Positions 43,030 to 52,979 are shown, numbered from the stretch's first letter. The stretch is DNA of 64,000 bases from an uncultured Bacteroidales bacterium (GCA_937902805.1 CALEMB010000041.1:22138-86137); one strand, 5' to 3'. Notes: a model not told the origin generated them from the sequence alone. Made by a program: numbers and translations.

Positions 43030-45237
43030 ATGGTAAAGAAAGAAGACCAAGCGATACACAAGTTATTGAAGGACGTTTTCGGCTTCGACCAATTCAAGGG
43101 AAATCAAGAGGAGATCATCAAAAGCATCCTTGGCGGTAACAATACCTTCGTGTTGATGCCTACGGGTGGTGGTAAGTCGCTTTGCTACCAGCTGCCCGCC
43201 TTGATGTCGGACGGCACCGCAATCGTTGTCTCTCCTCTCATCGCCTTGATGAAAAACCAAGTGGACATGATTCGTAACTTCGGCACCGAGTTAGGCATAG
43301 CCCATGTGATGAACTCCTCGTTGTCGAAGGCCGAGCTGATGGAGGTGAAGGAAGACCTAAAGAGCGGCAAGACCAAGTTGCTCTATGTTGCCCCCGAGTC
43401 ACTCACCAAAGACGAGACCGTCGATTTCCTCCGCGGCCTCAAGATTTCTTTTGTCGCCATCGACGAGGCGCACTGCATCTCGGAGTGGGGTCATGACTTC
43501 CGCCCTGAATACCGCCGCCTGCGTCCCATCATCAATGCCATTGGCGAAAGCCTCCCCATTATCGCTTTGACCGCAACCGCCACCGTCAAGGTGCAGAACG
43601 ACATCATGAAGAACCTCGAAATCATGGATGCCAAGGTCTTCAAGTCGTCGTTCGACCGTCCAAATTTGTACTATGAAGTGCGCCCGAAGACCAAAGAGGT
43701 CATCAAGGACATCATCAAATATATTAAGCAACACCCAGGCAAGTCAGGTATCGTCTACTGCCTCAGCCGCAAGAAGGTGGAGGAGCTTGCTGAGACGCTC
43801 GTTGTCAACGGCATCCGCGCCCTGCCTTATCATGCTGGTCTTGACAGCCAGACACGTAAGGAAAACCAGGACAAGTTCCTCATGGAGGAAGTCGACGTCA
43901 TCGTGGCTACCATCGCTTTCGGTATGGGTATCGACAAACCCGACGTGCGCTTCGTCATCCACCACGACATCCCGAAGAGCCTCGAAGGCTACTATCAGGA
44001 GACGGGACGTGCGGGTCGTGACGGCGGCGAAGGCAACTGCATCGCTTTCTACGACTATGAGGACATCCACAAGCTGGAGAAGTTCAACAAAGGTAAGAAC
44101 GTGGCCGAACAGGAGATTGCCCGTGAGTTGTTGAACGAAACAGTAACATACGCCGAATCAGCTGTTTGCAGACACAGACTACTGCTCCACTATTTTGGTG
44201 AGGAATACGAAAAAGAAAATTGCGGGTCCTGCGACAACTGCCGCTCGCCCAAGGAGAAATTCGACGGCAAGGAAGACCTCAAACTCGTCCTCGAGGCCGT
44301 GGAAGATACCAAGCAACTTTTCAAGACGAAACATATCGCCGAACTGCTGGCAGGCAAGCTTACTGGCGACATCAAGGCCGCCAAGCAGGAGAACAATGAG
44401 TTCTTCGGTGCTGGTGATGAGCACGACGATAAATATTGGACTGCCGTTATCCGTCAGGCCTTGGTTCATAAGCTGTTGTCCAAGGACATTGAGAACTATG
44501 GTATCCTGAAGATCACCAAGGACGGCAAGGCTTTCATCAAGAAGCCCTATACCATCATGCTTGTCAAGGATCACGACTACGAGAACTCTGATGAAGACGA
44601 TCCGGAGGCCATGGCTGCTATGGGCGCGGGCAAGGACGGTGGTGCTGACAAGACCCTGTTCGCCCTGTTGAAAGACCTGCGCAAGACCATTGCCAAGCAA
44701 AACGGATTGCCGCCCTTCGTCATCTTCCAAGATCCCTCGTTGGAGGACATGGCTATACAATATCCTATCACTAAGGAGGAAATGACCCAAATCGCTGGTG
44801 TCGGTGCGGGCAAGGCCGAGAAGTTCGGCGAGCCTTTCATCAAGCTCATCAAGGAGTATGTGGAAGAGAACGAAATCACCCGTCCGAACGATATGGTGGT
44901 GAAGTCGGTGGTCAACAATTCGGCCCTGAAAATCGGCATCATCCAAAACATCGACAAGAAGATTCCGTTGGACGACATTGCCTACGGTAAGGGCTTGAGC
45001 TTCGATGAGTTACTGACCGAAATCGAGAGTATCGTCTCCTCAGGCACCCACCTCGATATCAACTATTTCATCGAGGACTTTGTCGACATCTACCATCAAG
45101 AAGACATCTTGGAATACTTCCACGAGGCTGAATCCGACGATGTGCAGACCGCACTACAAGAACTCGGTGAAGACGAGTACGAGGAAGAGGAAGTTCGCCT
45201 GATGCGCATCAAGTTCTTGTCGGATGTCGGCAACTAA
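43030..45237 (+). CDS. recQ: ATP-dependent DNA helicase RecQ
   Basis: 735 residues. Motif I PTGGGKSLCYQLPAL, DEAH in AIDEAHCISEWGHDFRPEY and motif VI QETGRAGRDG are present. Four Cys of the RecQ zinc module are seen (CRHRLLL...CGSCDNC). A C-terminal HRDC-like region is followed by an extra acidic tail, so it is longer than E. coli RecQ (~610). It unwinds DNA in recombination repair. Confidence 0.94.
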   Translation: MVKKEDQAIHKLLKDVFGFDQFKGNQEEIIKSILGGNNTFVLMPTGGGKSLCYQLPALMSDGTAIVVSPLIALMKNQVDMIRNFGTELGIAHVMNSSLSKAELMEVKEDLKSGKTKLLYVAPESLTKDETVDFLRGLKISFVAIDEAHCISEWGHDFRPEYRRLRPIINAIGESLPIIALTATATVKVQNDIMKNLEIMDAKVFKSSFDRPNLYYEVRPKTKEVIKDIIKYIKQHPGKSGIVYCLSRKKVEELAETLVVNGIRALPYHAGLDSQTRKENQDKFLMEEVDVIVATIAFGMGIDKPDVRFVIHHDIPKSLEGYYQETGRAGRDGGEGNCIAFYDYEDIHKLEKFNKGKNVAEQEIARELLNETVTYAESAVCRHRLLLHYFGEEYEKENCGSCDNCRSPKEKFDGKEDLKLVLEAVEDTKQLFKTKHIAELLAGKLTGDIKAAKQENNEFFGAGDEHDDKYWTAVIRQALVHKLLSKDIENYGILKITKDGKAFIKKPYTIMLVKDHDYENSDEDDPEAMAAMGAGKDGGADKTLFALLKDLRKTIAKQNGLPPFVIFQDPSLEDMAIQYPITKEEMTQIAGVGAGKAEKFGEPFIKLIKEYVEENEITRPNDMVVKSVVNNSALKIGIIQNIDKKIPLDDIAYGKGLSFDELLTEIESIVSSGTHLDINYFIEDFVDIYHQEDILEYFHEAESDDVQTALQELGEDEYEEEEVRLMRIKFLSDVGN

Positions 45238-45243
45238 TTGAGA

Positions 45244-45600
45244 ATGAAACGACTAGTTTTAATATCGCTGCTTTTTGTCCTTGTGGCCGCCTGTGGTCAC
45301 AAGGACAAAGGCTTTATGCCTGAACGACTGCTCACCGAGAGCGAGATGATTGACATCATGACCGACGTGCAAATCATCGAGGCGGACATCAACTATAGGA
45401 AGACGCAGGTGAGGGAAGAAGGCGCGCAGCCCCCGGAGTTCAGGAACCTTACACAATCGCATTATGACCAGCTGTATGAGCATTATGGCATCACGGACAG
45501 CATTTTCTCCCAGAACTTACGGTATTATTCCGAACGTCCCGACGTATTGGAGAAAATCATGGATTCGGTGACCCAGAGGCTGTTGCGGGAGCAGTCATGA
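45244..45600 (+). CDS. DUF4296 family lipoprotein
   Basis: 118 residues. Signal with AACG (lipid-anchored Cys near 17), then the short helical domain with LTESEMIDIMTDVQIIEADI typical of DUF4296 proteins of Bacteroidota. ATG 45244 is chosen over an in-frame TTG two codons earlier. It follows recQ by six bases. Function unknown. Confidence 0.75.
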   Translation: MKRLVLISLLFVLVAACGHKDKGFMPERLLTESEMIDIMTDVQIIEADINYRKTQVREEGAQPPEFRNLTQSHYDQLYEHYGITDSIFSQNLRYYSERPDVLEKIMDSVTQRLLREQS

Positions 45601-45640
45601 AATAAATCCGTTTTCTTTTCGTTTTGTAACTGGGATTTCT

Positions 45641-45648
45641 TAATTTTG
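45641..45648 (+). promoter_or_regulatory. -7 box of the V-ATPase operon
   Basis: TAATTTTG, 39 bases before the subunit E start. A TTG 14 bases upstream is too close for a standard -33 box. Confidence 0.5.
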
Positions 45649-45686
45649 CCCCCTAATTTTGAGCAAACAACAAAAACGAAGAATAT

Positions 45687-46298
45687 ATGCAAGACAAACT
45701 GCAAGAACTTACTGATAGACTGTATAATGAAGGTCTGTCGAAAGGAAAGCACGATGGCGAGGAACTGGTGCAGAAGGCACAAGCTGAGGCTGACCGTATC
45801 ATCGCCTACGCCAAGGCCGAGGCTGAACACATCATCGCCCAGGCCAACAAGGAAGCCGAGGAGATGAAGACCAAGGTTTCTGCCGACGTGAAAATGGCTG
45901 CCACGCAGAGCATCGCCGTGACGAAACAGGAAATTGAGAAAATGGTGGTGACGAAGGCCGCTTCCGAAGGCGTGAAAGCCAATATGAGCAATGCTGCCTT
46001 TGTCAAGGAATTGATTACCAGTGTAGTGAAGGCCTTTAATTCGCAGAATGCATCGCCTGTAGATTTGAGCCTTATCCTGCCCGAGTCATTGAAAGCCGAA
46101 GTTGAGCCTTTCGTGAAGAACGAAATCGCCAACCAGTTCAAGGGCGAGGTGAAGGTGGACTATTCCAAGAAGATGAACGGTGGCTTCACGGTGTCGCCCA
46201 AGGATGGCGGCTACATGCTCCAGTTCACCGACGAGGCGTTCACCCAACTCATTGCCAATTACCTGCGTCCTGCCACTAAGAAAATCCTCTTCGGCTGA
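45687..46298 (+). CDS. V-type ATPase subunit E
   Basis: 203 residues: an N-terminal long charged coiled coil (AQAEADRIIAYAKAEAEHIIAQANKEAEEM) and a C-terminal globular part, as in peripheral stalk subunit E. First gene of the operon. Its stop overlaps the next start by one base. Confidence 0.9.
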   Translation: MQDKLQELTDRLYNEGLSKGKHDGEELVQKAQAEADRIIAYAKAEAEHIIAQANKEAEEMKTKVSADVKMAATQSIAVTKQEIEKMVVTKAASEGVKANMSNAAFVKELITSVVKAFNSQNASPVDLSLILPESLKAEVEPFVKNEIANQFKGEVKVDYSKKMNGGFTVSPKDGGYMLQFTDEAFTQLIANYLRPATKKILFG

Positions 46299-46903
46299 TG
46301 GATAACTATGTTTATATCGTCGCCGGCCTTCCCGAACTGACCTCGGGCTTCGAAAACACTGGTTTTGACTATGCCGCCGTCAAGGAAAGCATCATGGAAT
46401 TGCTTTCCGAGAAGGACCAAAAGCTGGTCGAACTCATGGAAGAGGGCTTCGATGAGAACGCCTTGGGTGCCGACTTCTGCGCCAGGGCTGCCGAGAACAA
46501 GAACCGCTTCATCCGCGAATACTTTGACTTCGATGGTCGCCTGCGCAACATGAAGGTGGAATACCTCGCCAAGCGTCTCGGCAAGAACGGCGAGGAATTT
46601 ATGGTAGAGTTGCCTGAGGCCGACTTCGAGGAAGAGAAGCTGATTCAAGACATCCTTGCCGATGCCGACTTCGTGCAACGTGAGCAAAAGATGGACGAGC
46701 TGAAATGGGAGAAAGCCAGCGACATCGCCCGCATGGATTACTTCAATATGAACGCCATTCTCGCTTTCATGGTGAAGGCCAAGACGGTGCAACGCTGGGC
46801 CGAGCTTGACCCCGCGAAGGGAGAGGAAATGTTCCGCAAACTCGTCAAGGAGATCCGAGGAACGAATGCGGAGTTGGATTTGAGTGGAGGAAACAAATCT
46901 TAA
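46298..46903 (+). CDS. DUF2764 family V-ATPase-associated protein
   Basis: 201 residues starting MDNYVYIVAGLPELTSG, the typical DUF2764 opening. These proteins are found only inside bacterial V-ATPase operons of Bacteroidota, spirochaetes and chlamydiae, in the place of subunit C. A role as a stand-in for C (linking stalk and membrane part) is inferred from position. Confidence 0.82.
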   Translation: MDNYVYIVAGLPELTSGFENTGFDYAAVKESIMELLSEKDQKLVELMEEGFDENALGADFCARAAENKNRFIREYFDFDGRLRNMKVEYLAKRLGKNGEEFMVELPEADFEEEKLIQDILADADFVQREQKMDELKWEKASDIARMDYFNMNAILAFMVKAKTVQRWAELDPAKGEEMFRKLVKEIRGTNAELDLSGGNKS

Positions 46904-46929
46904 ATTTGAAATTAGAAATCTTGAAATAA

Positions 46930-48678
46930 ATGAAAACAACAGGAAAAGTTACAGGAATCATTGCAAACCTGGTCACCGTGGAGGTGGACGGCCCCGTGGC
47001 ACAGAATGAAATCTGCTTCATTGACTTGGCTGGTGTCAAGCTGATGGCAGAGGTCATCAAGGTGAACGGGAACAAGGCCTCCGTGCAGGTGTTTGAGAGC
47101 ACCCGCGGCCTTCAGATCGGCGACAAGGTTGAATTCCAAGGCTACATGCTTGAGGTGACCTTGGGACCTGGTCTGCTTTCGAGCAACTTCGATGGCCTGC
47201 AGAACAACCTCTCCACTATGGATGGGGTGTTTCTCAAAAGAGGTGAATACACCAAGGCCTTGGACGAAGAGAAACTTTGGGACTTCACGCCTATTGCCAA
47301 GGCTGGCGACCAAGTCGTTGCCGCCGACTGGCTGGGTGAAGTCAAGGAAGGTTGGCTGCCTCACAAAATCATGGTGCCGTTCAACTTCAAAGGAACGTAC
47401 ATCGTGAAGAATGTCGCTGCCGCCGGACAATACAAAATCACCGATACCATCGCCACGCTGACCAACGCTGACGGAGAAGAAGTGAAGGTGACGATGACCC
47501 AGAAATGGCCCGTGAAAGTGGCCGTGGGTGGCTACGTCGAGAAACCGCGTCCCTTCAAAGTGATGGAAACGGGTGTTCGCACCATCGACACATTGAATCC
47601 TATCGCTGAAGGTGGCACGGGCTTCATCCCCGGACCTTTCGGCTGCGGTAAGACTGTGCTGCAACACGCCCTCGCCGAGCAAGCCGATGCCGACGTCATC
47701 ATCATGGCGGCCTGCGGTGAACGTGCCAACGAGGTCGTGGAAATCTTCACCGAGTTCCCCGAACTGAAGGACAAACACACGGGTCGTAGCCTGATGGAGC
47801 GTACCATCATCATCTGCAACACCTCCAATATGCCGGTTGCGGCTCGTGAGGCTTCGGTCTACACGGCCATGACCCTCGGCGAGTACTACCGCGCTATGGG
47901 CATGAAGGTGCTGTTGCTGGCTGACTCAACTTCACGTTGGGCACAGGCTCTGCGTGAGATGAGTAACCGTTTGGAGGAGCTGCCTGGTCAGGATGGCTTC
48001 CCCATGGACCTTTCAGCTATTATTTCCAACTTCTATGCACGTGCGGGCTATGTAAAACTCAACAACGGTCAATCAGGCTCCATCACTTTCATCGGAACGG
48101 TGTCGCCTGCTGGTGGTAACCTGAAGGAACCCGTCACCGAAAGCACCAAGAAAGCCGCTCGTTGCTTCTACGGCCTCTCGCAGAATCGCGCTGACAAGAA
48201 ACGTTACCCCGCCGTTGACCCCGTGGATTCCTATTCGAAATACCTCGAATATCCCGAAATCATCGAATATCTGGACGAGAAGATTGAAAAAGGTTGGGTT
48301 GATAAGGTCACCAAGACGAAATACATTATCAGAAAAGGTAAGGACGCCTATGAGCAAATCAACATCTTGGGTGACGACGGCGTTCCGATGTCGTACCACG
48401 AGCAATACTGGAAGTCGGAACTTGTCGACTATGTGATACTGCAGCAAGACGCTTTCGACAATATCGACGGTTGCTCGCCGCTCGAACGCCAAAAGTTCAT
48501 GCTTGACTTGATCCTTGAGATTTGCGACCGCAGCTTCAAGTTCGACAACTTCGAGGAATGCATGACCTACTTCAAGGGCCTGATCAACATTTGCCGTCAG
48601 ATGAACTACTCGGAATACGAGTCGGAAGAATTCAACAAATATTTGAACCAGCTTAAGGAGGAACTGAAACATGAGTGA
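46930..48678 (+). CDS. V-type ATPase catalytic subunit A
   Basis: 582 residues with P-loop GPFGCGKT at ~235-242, the Cys variant typical of V/A-type A subunits, and the non-homologous insertion before it. DSTSRWAQALREMSNRLEELPG is intact. It hydrolyses ATP to drive ion transport, or makes ATP in reverse. It overlaps subunit B by eight bases. Confidence 0.96.
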   Translation: MKTTGKVTGIIANLVTVEVDGPVAQNEICFIDLAGVKLMAEVIKVNGNKASVQVFESTRGLQIGDKVEFQGYMLEVTLGPGLLSSNFDGLQNNLSTMDGVFLKRGEYTKALDEEKLWDFTPIAKAGDQVVAADWLGEVKEGWLPHKIMVPFNFKGTYIVKNVAAAGQYKITDTIATLTNADGEEVKVTMTQKWPVKVAVGGYVEKPRPFKVMETGVRTIDTLNPIAEGGTGFIPGPFGCGKTVLQHALAEQADADVIIMAACGERANEVVEIFTEFPELKDKHTGRSLMERTIIICNTSNMPVAAREASVYTAMTLGEYYRAMGMKVLLLADSTSRWAQALREMSNRLEELPGQDGFPMDLSAIISNFYARAGYVKLNNGQSGSITFIGTVSPAGGNLKEPVTESTKKAARCFYGLSQNRADKKRYPAVDPVDSYSKYLEYPEIIEYLDEKIEKGWVDKVTKTKYIIRKGKDAYEQINILGDDGVPMSYHEQYWKSELVDYVILQQDAFDNIDGCSPLERQKFMLDLILEICDRSFKFDNFEECMTYFKGLINICRQMNYSEYESEEFNKYLNQLKEELKHE

Positions 48679-49996
48679 GAAAGCCTTTCAACGCATCTAT
48701 ACGAAGCTGAGTGCCATCACCAAAGCCACTGTGACCCTTGAGGCACAAGGCGTGACCAACGATGAACTGGCCTTTGTGGCAGGTCGTTTGGCACAGGTGG
48801 TGAAAATCAAGGATAACGCTGTCACCTTGCAGGTGTTTGGTGGCACAGAAAATATCCCGACCAATGCTGAAGTGACCTTCTTTGGCGAGCCCCCGACCCT
48901 GAATGTGAGCGACGACCTCGCAGGTCGTTTCTTCAACGCATACGGTGAGCCTATCGACGGCGGTCCGGCCGTGGAAGGCGAGAAACGCCAAATTGGCGGT
49001 CCCTCCGTGAACCCCTACAAACGTCGCATGCCTTCAGAACTGATTCCAACGGGTATCGCTGGCATCGACTTGAACAATACCTTGGTCTCGGGCCAGAAGA
49101 TTCCTTTCTTCGCCGACCCCGACCAACCTTATAACCAGGTGATGAGCATGGTGGCCCTTCGCGCCGATGTGGATAAGATTATCCTTGGCGGCATGGGTCT
49201 GACCAACGACGACTACCTGTTCTTCAAGAACGAGTTTGAGAGCGCAGGTGCCCTGCATAAGATTGTCAGTTTCGTGAACACCACCGACCAGCCGCCTGTC
49301 GAGCGTCTGTTGGTTCCCGATATGGCTTTGACGGCAGCGGAATATTTCGCCGTCGATAAGAACGAGAAGGTGCTGGTGCTGCTCACCGATATGACTTTGT
49401 ACGCTGATGCTCTGAGTATCGTGTCGAACCGTATGGACCAGATTCCTTCCAAGGACTCCATGCCTGGCTCGCTCTACTCCGACTTGGCCAAGATTTACGA
49501 AAAGGCCGTGCAACTTCCTTCGGGCGGTTCCATCACCATCATTGCTGTGACGACACTGAACGATGGCGACATCACCCACGCCATTCCGGATAATACGGGT
49601 TACATCACCGAGGGACAGTTGTTCCTCCGTGCCGACCCCGACTCGGGCAAGGTCATCGTCGACCCGTTCCGCTCGCTTTCGCGTCTGAAACAACATGTGC
49701 AGAACAAGAAGACCCGTGAGGACCACAGTGCCGTGATGAACACCTCGGTGCGACTCTATGCCGATGCCGCCAACGCCAAGACCAAGTTGGAGAACGGCTT
49801 CGACCTGAGCGATTACGACCTGCGCTGCCTCGACTACGCCAAGGAATACGCCACGCGACTGCTTGCCATCGATGTCAACATTTCGATTACCGAGATGCTT
49901 GACACCGCTTGGGAGTTGTTCGGCAAGTATTTCACTAAAGCCGAAACGGGTCTGAAGGAAGCATTGATTCAAAAATACTGGAAAGAAAAGGCATAA
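48671..49996 (+). CDS. V-type ATPase subunit B
   Basis: 441 residues. The non-catalytic nucleotide subunit: the P-loop is degenerate (SGQKIPFFADPDQP), as usual for V-type B. LLTDMTLYADALSIVSNRMDQIPSKDSMPGSLYSDLA is the conserved core. It lies three bases before subunit D. Confidence 0.96.
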   Translation: MSEKAFQRIYTKLSAITKATVTLEAQGVTNDELAFVAGRLAQVVKIKDNAVTLQVFGGTENIPTNAEVTFFGEPPTLNVSDDLAGRFFNAYGEPIDGGPAVEGEKRQIGGPSVNPYKRRMPSELIPTGIAGIDLNNTLVSGQKIPFFADPDQPYNQVMSMVALRADVDKIILGGMGLTNDDYLFFKNEFESAGALHKIVSFVNTTDQPPVERLLVPDMALTAAEYFAVDKNEKVLVLLTDMTLYADALSIVSNRMDQIPSKDSMPGSLYSDLAKIYEKAVQLPSGGSITIIAVTTLNDGDITHAIPDNTGYITEGQLFLRADPDSGKVIVDPFRSLSRLKQHVQNKKTREDHSAVMNTSVRLYADAANAKTKLENGFDLSDYDLRCLDYAKEYATRLLAIDVNISITEMLDTAWELFGKYFTKAETGLKEALIQKYWKEKA

Positions 49997-49999
49997 GTC

Positions 50000-50611
50000 A
50001 TGGCCATCAAATTTCAATACAACAAGACTTCGTTGAACGAGCTGAACAAGCAGCTCAAGACGCGAGTGAGAGCACTTCCCACGTTGAAGAGCAAGGAGAG
50101 TGCCCTGCGCCTTGAGGTGAAGAAAGCCAAGCAGCGTTCGGAAAGTCTTGTCGCACAGTTAGAGGCCGAACTCAAATCGTATGAGTATATGGCCCGGCTT
50201 TGGAATGAATTTGAGCCAGGACTGATTTCCGTGACTGATGTGAAACTGAAGACCGTAAAGATTGCAGGTGTGCCAACGCCGGCTTTGGAGGAGGTGCTCT
50301 TCGACGTGAAGGACATCAACCTGTTTACCAAGCCGATGTGGTATGCCGACGGTGTGCAAATCCTCAAGAACCTCGCCCAACTCGGCATCGAGTCGGAGGT
50401 CTATACCGAGGTGAGCCGCATCCTCGACTACCAGCGCAAGAAGACCACCCAGAAGGTCAATCTTTACGAGAAGGTACAGATTCCTGGCTATAACGAAGCC
50501 ATACGTAAGATTAAGCGATATATGGAAGACGCGGAGAATCTCGACAAAGCTTCCCAGAAAATCGTGAAAAACAAACACATTGAAGAAGAGGAGGTAGATC
50601 ATGGTAACTGA
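50000..50611 (+). CDS. V-type ATPase subunit D
   Basis: 203 residues, almost entirely helical with N- and C-terminal coiled coils (NKTSLNELNKQLKTRVRALPTLKSKESALRLEVKKA), as expected for the rotor shaft. It overlaps the next gene by 11 bases. Confidence 0.92.
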   Translation: MAIKFQYNKTSLNELNKQLKTRVRALPTLKSKESALRLEVKKAKQRSESLVAQLEAELKSYEYMARLWNEFEPGLISVTDVKLKTVKIAGVPTPALEEVLFDVKDINLFTKPMWYADGVQILKNLAQLGIESEVYTEVSRILDYQRKKTTQKVNLYEKVQIPGYNEAIRKIKRYMEDAENLDKASQKIVKNKHIEEEEVDHGN

Positions 50612-52373
50612 AATGACGAAATATGATTTCATCCTCATGAGCGGCGATGCCAATGCTTTCCTCGAGAAACTTCAAACGGTGGGTATGGTGGACATCACCC
50701 GTTCGTTGAAACCCGTTGACGAGCAGTCGGAGAAGCTGTCGGCCCGTGCCGATATCTATCGCAAGGCCTTGTCGACCTTGAAAGCCGTCGAGAAGGCTGA
50801 CGACCCGGGACAGAAGCCTACCGACTTCGCTGTGGAGGTGATGGAGACCTTGCACGACAAGGAAGTCCTCGAAGCCCAACTGCCGCAACTCCGCAAGGAG
50901 GCCGACGAGTTGGTGCCTTGGGGGCAGTTCGATGCCGAGAGCTTCGACCGCCTCAAGGAAAACGGTTTGAAGCTGCATTTCTACAAGGCAAAGGCCATCG
51001 ACCCCGCATGGAAGGAGCAATACGCGCTGAGCGAAATCTCCAACATCGGTGGCTATAGCTATTTTGTGGTGGTCTCCGATAGTGAAGACTACGAAATTCC
51101 CTTGAAGGAGCTTCCCGCTCCCGAGAAAGACTATGCTGCCATCGAGCAGCAGATTACCGACTTGGAAGATCAGGTGAAGCAGAAAGAACAACGCTTGTCA
51201 CAACTGAAATGGCATGAGCCTGTGATTCAAGCTGAGTTGGACAAGACTTTGTCGAAACTCGACCTGCATCTGGCCAACGTGGCAGGTGAGAAGGCTGCGG
51301 AGGACTATATCACTGTCTTCGAAGGCTTTGCCCCTGCCGAAAGTGAGCCTGCTTTGCACGATATGTTGGAAAAGGAGAATGTCTTCTGTCTGGTGGACAA
51401 AGCCAAGGCGGAAGACAACCCGCCCATCAAGCTGAAGAACAACAAGTTCGTTTCGATGTTTGAGCTGCTGACCGACATGTACGGTCGTCCGAAGTACAAC
51501 GAGTTTGATCCGACGGTGTTCATCTCCATCTTCTTCATGCTGTTCTTTGCCTTCTGCATGGGCGACATGGGCTATGGCCTGGTGCTCATTCTGGCAAGTT
51601 TTGGACTGAAAAAGATGTTGGGCAACATTGCGCCTTTGGGTGTCACTTTGGGTATCGCCACCACCGTGGTGGGATTCTTCTTCCACACGTTCTTCTCGGT
51701 GGATATGCTCCAATGGAGCTGGCTCCCTGAGGGCGTGAAAAACATCATGCTACCCTCGCAAATTGCGGGTTATGACGGCACGATGGTGCTGGCGTTACTC
51801 GTCGGTATCGTTCACATCTGTCTCGCCTTGATTGTGAAGACCTACCAGACCACCAAGGTGAAGGGCTTTGCCAACTCCTTGGGCACTTGGGGCTGGACTT
51901 TGCTCATCGTGGGCGGCGTCATCGTGGGCGGTCTCGTCCTGATTGGTGTCATCGACAACACGGTGACGAAGTGGATTGTCATTGTCCTCGGCTGTGTGTC
52001 GGCTTTGGGCATTTTCTTCCTCAATGACCTGCACCGCAATCCTTTGCTCAATGTGGGCTCGGGTTTGTGGGAGACCTACAACACGGTCACAGGCTTGCTC
52101 GGTGACGTGTTGAGTTACCTGCGTCTGTATGCCTTGGGTTTGGCGGGTGCCAAACTCGGTGAGGCTTTCAATGCCATCGGTGTGCAGGCTTTGGGCGACG
52201 GTGGTGTCAACTGGATCTTCTTCATCCTCATCGTCGTTGTTGGCCACGTCCTGAACGTCGCCATGTGCGTCTTGGGTGCTTTCGTGCATCCCTTGCGACT
52301 CAACTTCCTTGAGTTCTTCAAGAACTCCGGTTACGAAGGCTCGGGCCGTATATATCATCCTTTAAAGACATAG
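50601..52373 (+). CDS. V-type ATPase subunit I (a-subunit)
   Basis: 590 residues. The N-terminal ~290 residues form the soluble stalk-binding part with coiled coils; the rest has about seven membrane helices. The conserved channel region LSYLRLYALGLAGAKLGEAFN contains the essential Arg. It forms the ion half-channels with the K ring. Confidence 0.94.
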   Translation: MVTEMTKYDFILMSGDANAFLEKLQTVGMVDITRSLKPVDEQSEKLSARADIYRKALSTLKAVEKADDPGQKPTDFAVEVMETLHDKEVLEAQLPQLRKEADELVPWGQFDAESFDRLKENGLKLHFYKAKAIDPAWKEQYALSEISNIGGYSYFVVVSDSEDYEIPLKELPAPEKDYAAIEQQITDLEDQVKQKEQRLSQLKWHEPVIQAELDKTLSKLDLHLANVAGEKAAEDYITVFEGFAPAESEPALHDMLEKENVFCLVDKAKAEDNPPIKLKNNKFVSMFELLTDMYGRPKYNEFDPTVFISIFFMLFFAFCMGDMGYGLVLILASFGLKKMLGNIAPLGVTLGIATTVVGFFFHTFFSVDMLQWSWLPEGVKNIMLPSQIAGYDGTMVLALLVGIVHICLALIVKTYQTTKVKGFANSLGTWGWTLLIVGGVIVGGLVLIGVIDNTVTKWIVIVLGCVSALGIFFLNDLHRNPLLNVGSGLWETYNTVTGLLGDVLSYLRLYALGLAGAKLGEAFNAIGVQALGDGGVNWIFFILIVVVGHVLNVAMCVLGAFVHPLRLNFLEFFKNSGYEGSGRIYHPLKT

Positions 52374-52444
52374 GACGCGAGACTACAAGACACGAGACGC
52401 GGGACGAACAAAGTCTCGTGTCCCGCGTCCCGAAGTCCCGAGTC
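52374..52444. repeat. GAC/GTC palindromic repeat inside the V-ATPase operon
   Basis: GACACGAGAC and GACGCGGGAC (within 52389-52405) each have an exact complement in 52413-52429, so alternative hairpins are possible. Related to 13148-13212 in the F-ATPase operon. It lies before subunit K and could set the high K:I ratio through mRNA stability. Confidence 0.7.
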
Positions 52445-52495
52445 ATAAAACGATAATCAACAATTAAACAATTCAACAAATAAACAATCAACATT

Positions 52496-52924
52496 ATGTT
52501 AGCAACAATCTTAGGTTATCTCGGTCTCGGCCTCGTGTTGGCCTTGGCAGGTATCGGAAGTTCAATCGGCACTTCGACGGCGGGCAACGCTGCTGAAGGC
52601 GGCCTCAAGAAACGTCCCGAGGCATCGGGCAATTTCATGGTGCTGTCGGCACTGCCGGCCACTCAAGGTATCTACGGCTTCGTGGCTTTCTTCATGCTGC
52701 TGGGCAAGCTGAAGGCTGACCCGACGCAAGGTCTCGTCATCTTCGGTGTGGGCCTCTGCGTGGGCTTGGTCTGCATGATCTCAGCCATCCGTCAAGGTCA
52801 GGTTTGCGCCAACGGTATCGTCGGCGTGAGCCAGGGCCACAATGTATTCACCAACACCTTGATTTACGCTGCTCTTCCTGAGTTCTACGCAATCTTGGGA
52901 TTGGTTGGCGCGCTGATGGTGTAA
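52496..52924 (+). CDS. V-type ATPase subunit K (rotor ring)
   Basis: 142 residues: two fused helical hairpins. The first hairpin lacks the carboxylate and reads LPATQG (Leu53, Thr56, Gln57). The second has the ion-binding Glu129 in LPEFYAILG. Gln100 (AIRQGQV) aligns with the sodium-ligand Gln110 of E. hirae NtpK. The complete ligand set suggests Na+ binding. Last gene of the operon; no subunit F or G gene follows. Confidence 0.93.
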   Translation: MLATILGYLGLGLVLALAGIGSSIGTSTAGNAAEGGLKKRPEASGNFMVLSALPATQGIYGFVAFFMLLGKLKADPTQGLVIFGVGLCVGLVCMISAIRQGQVCANGIVGVSQGHNVFTNTLIYAALPEFYAILGLVGALMV

Positions 52925-52979
52925 CGTCATACGTCATTGCGAGCGTAGCGAAGCAATCCAGATGATGTCAAAAGTGAAA

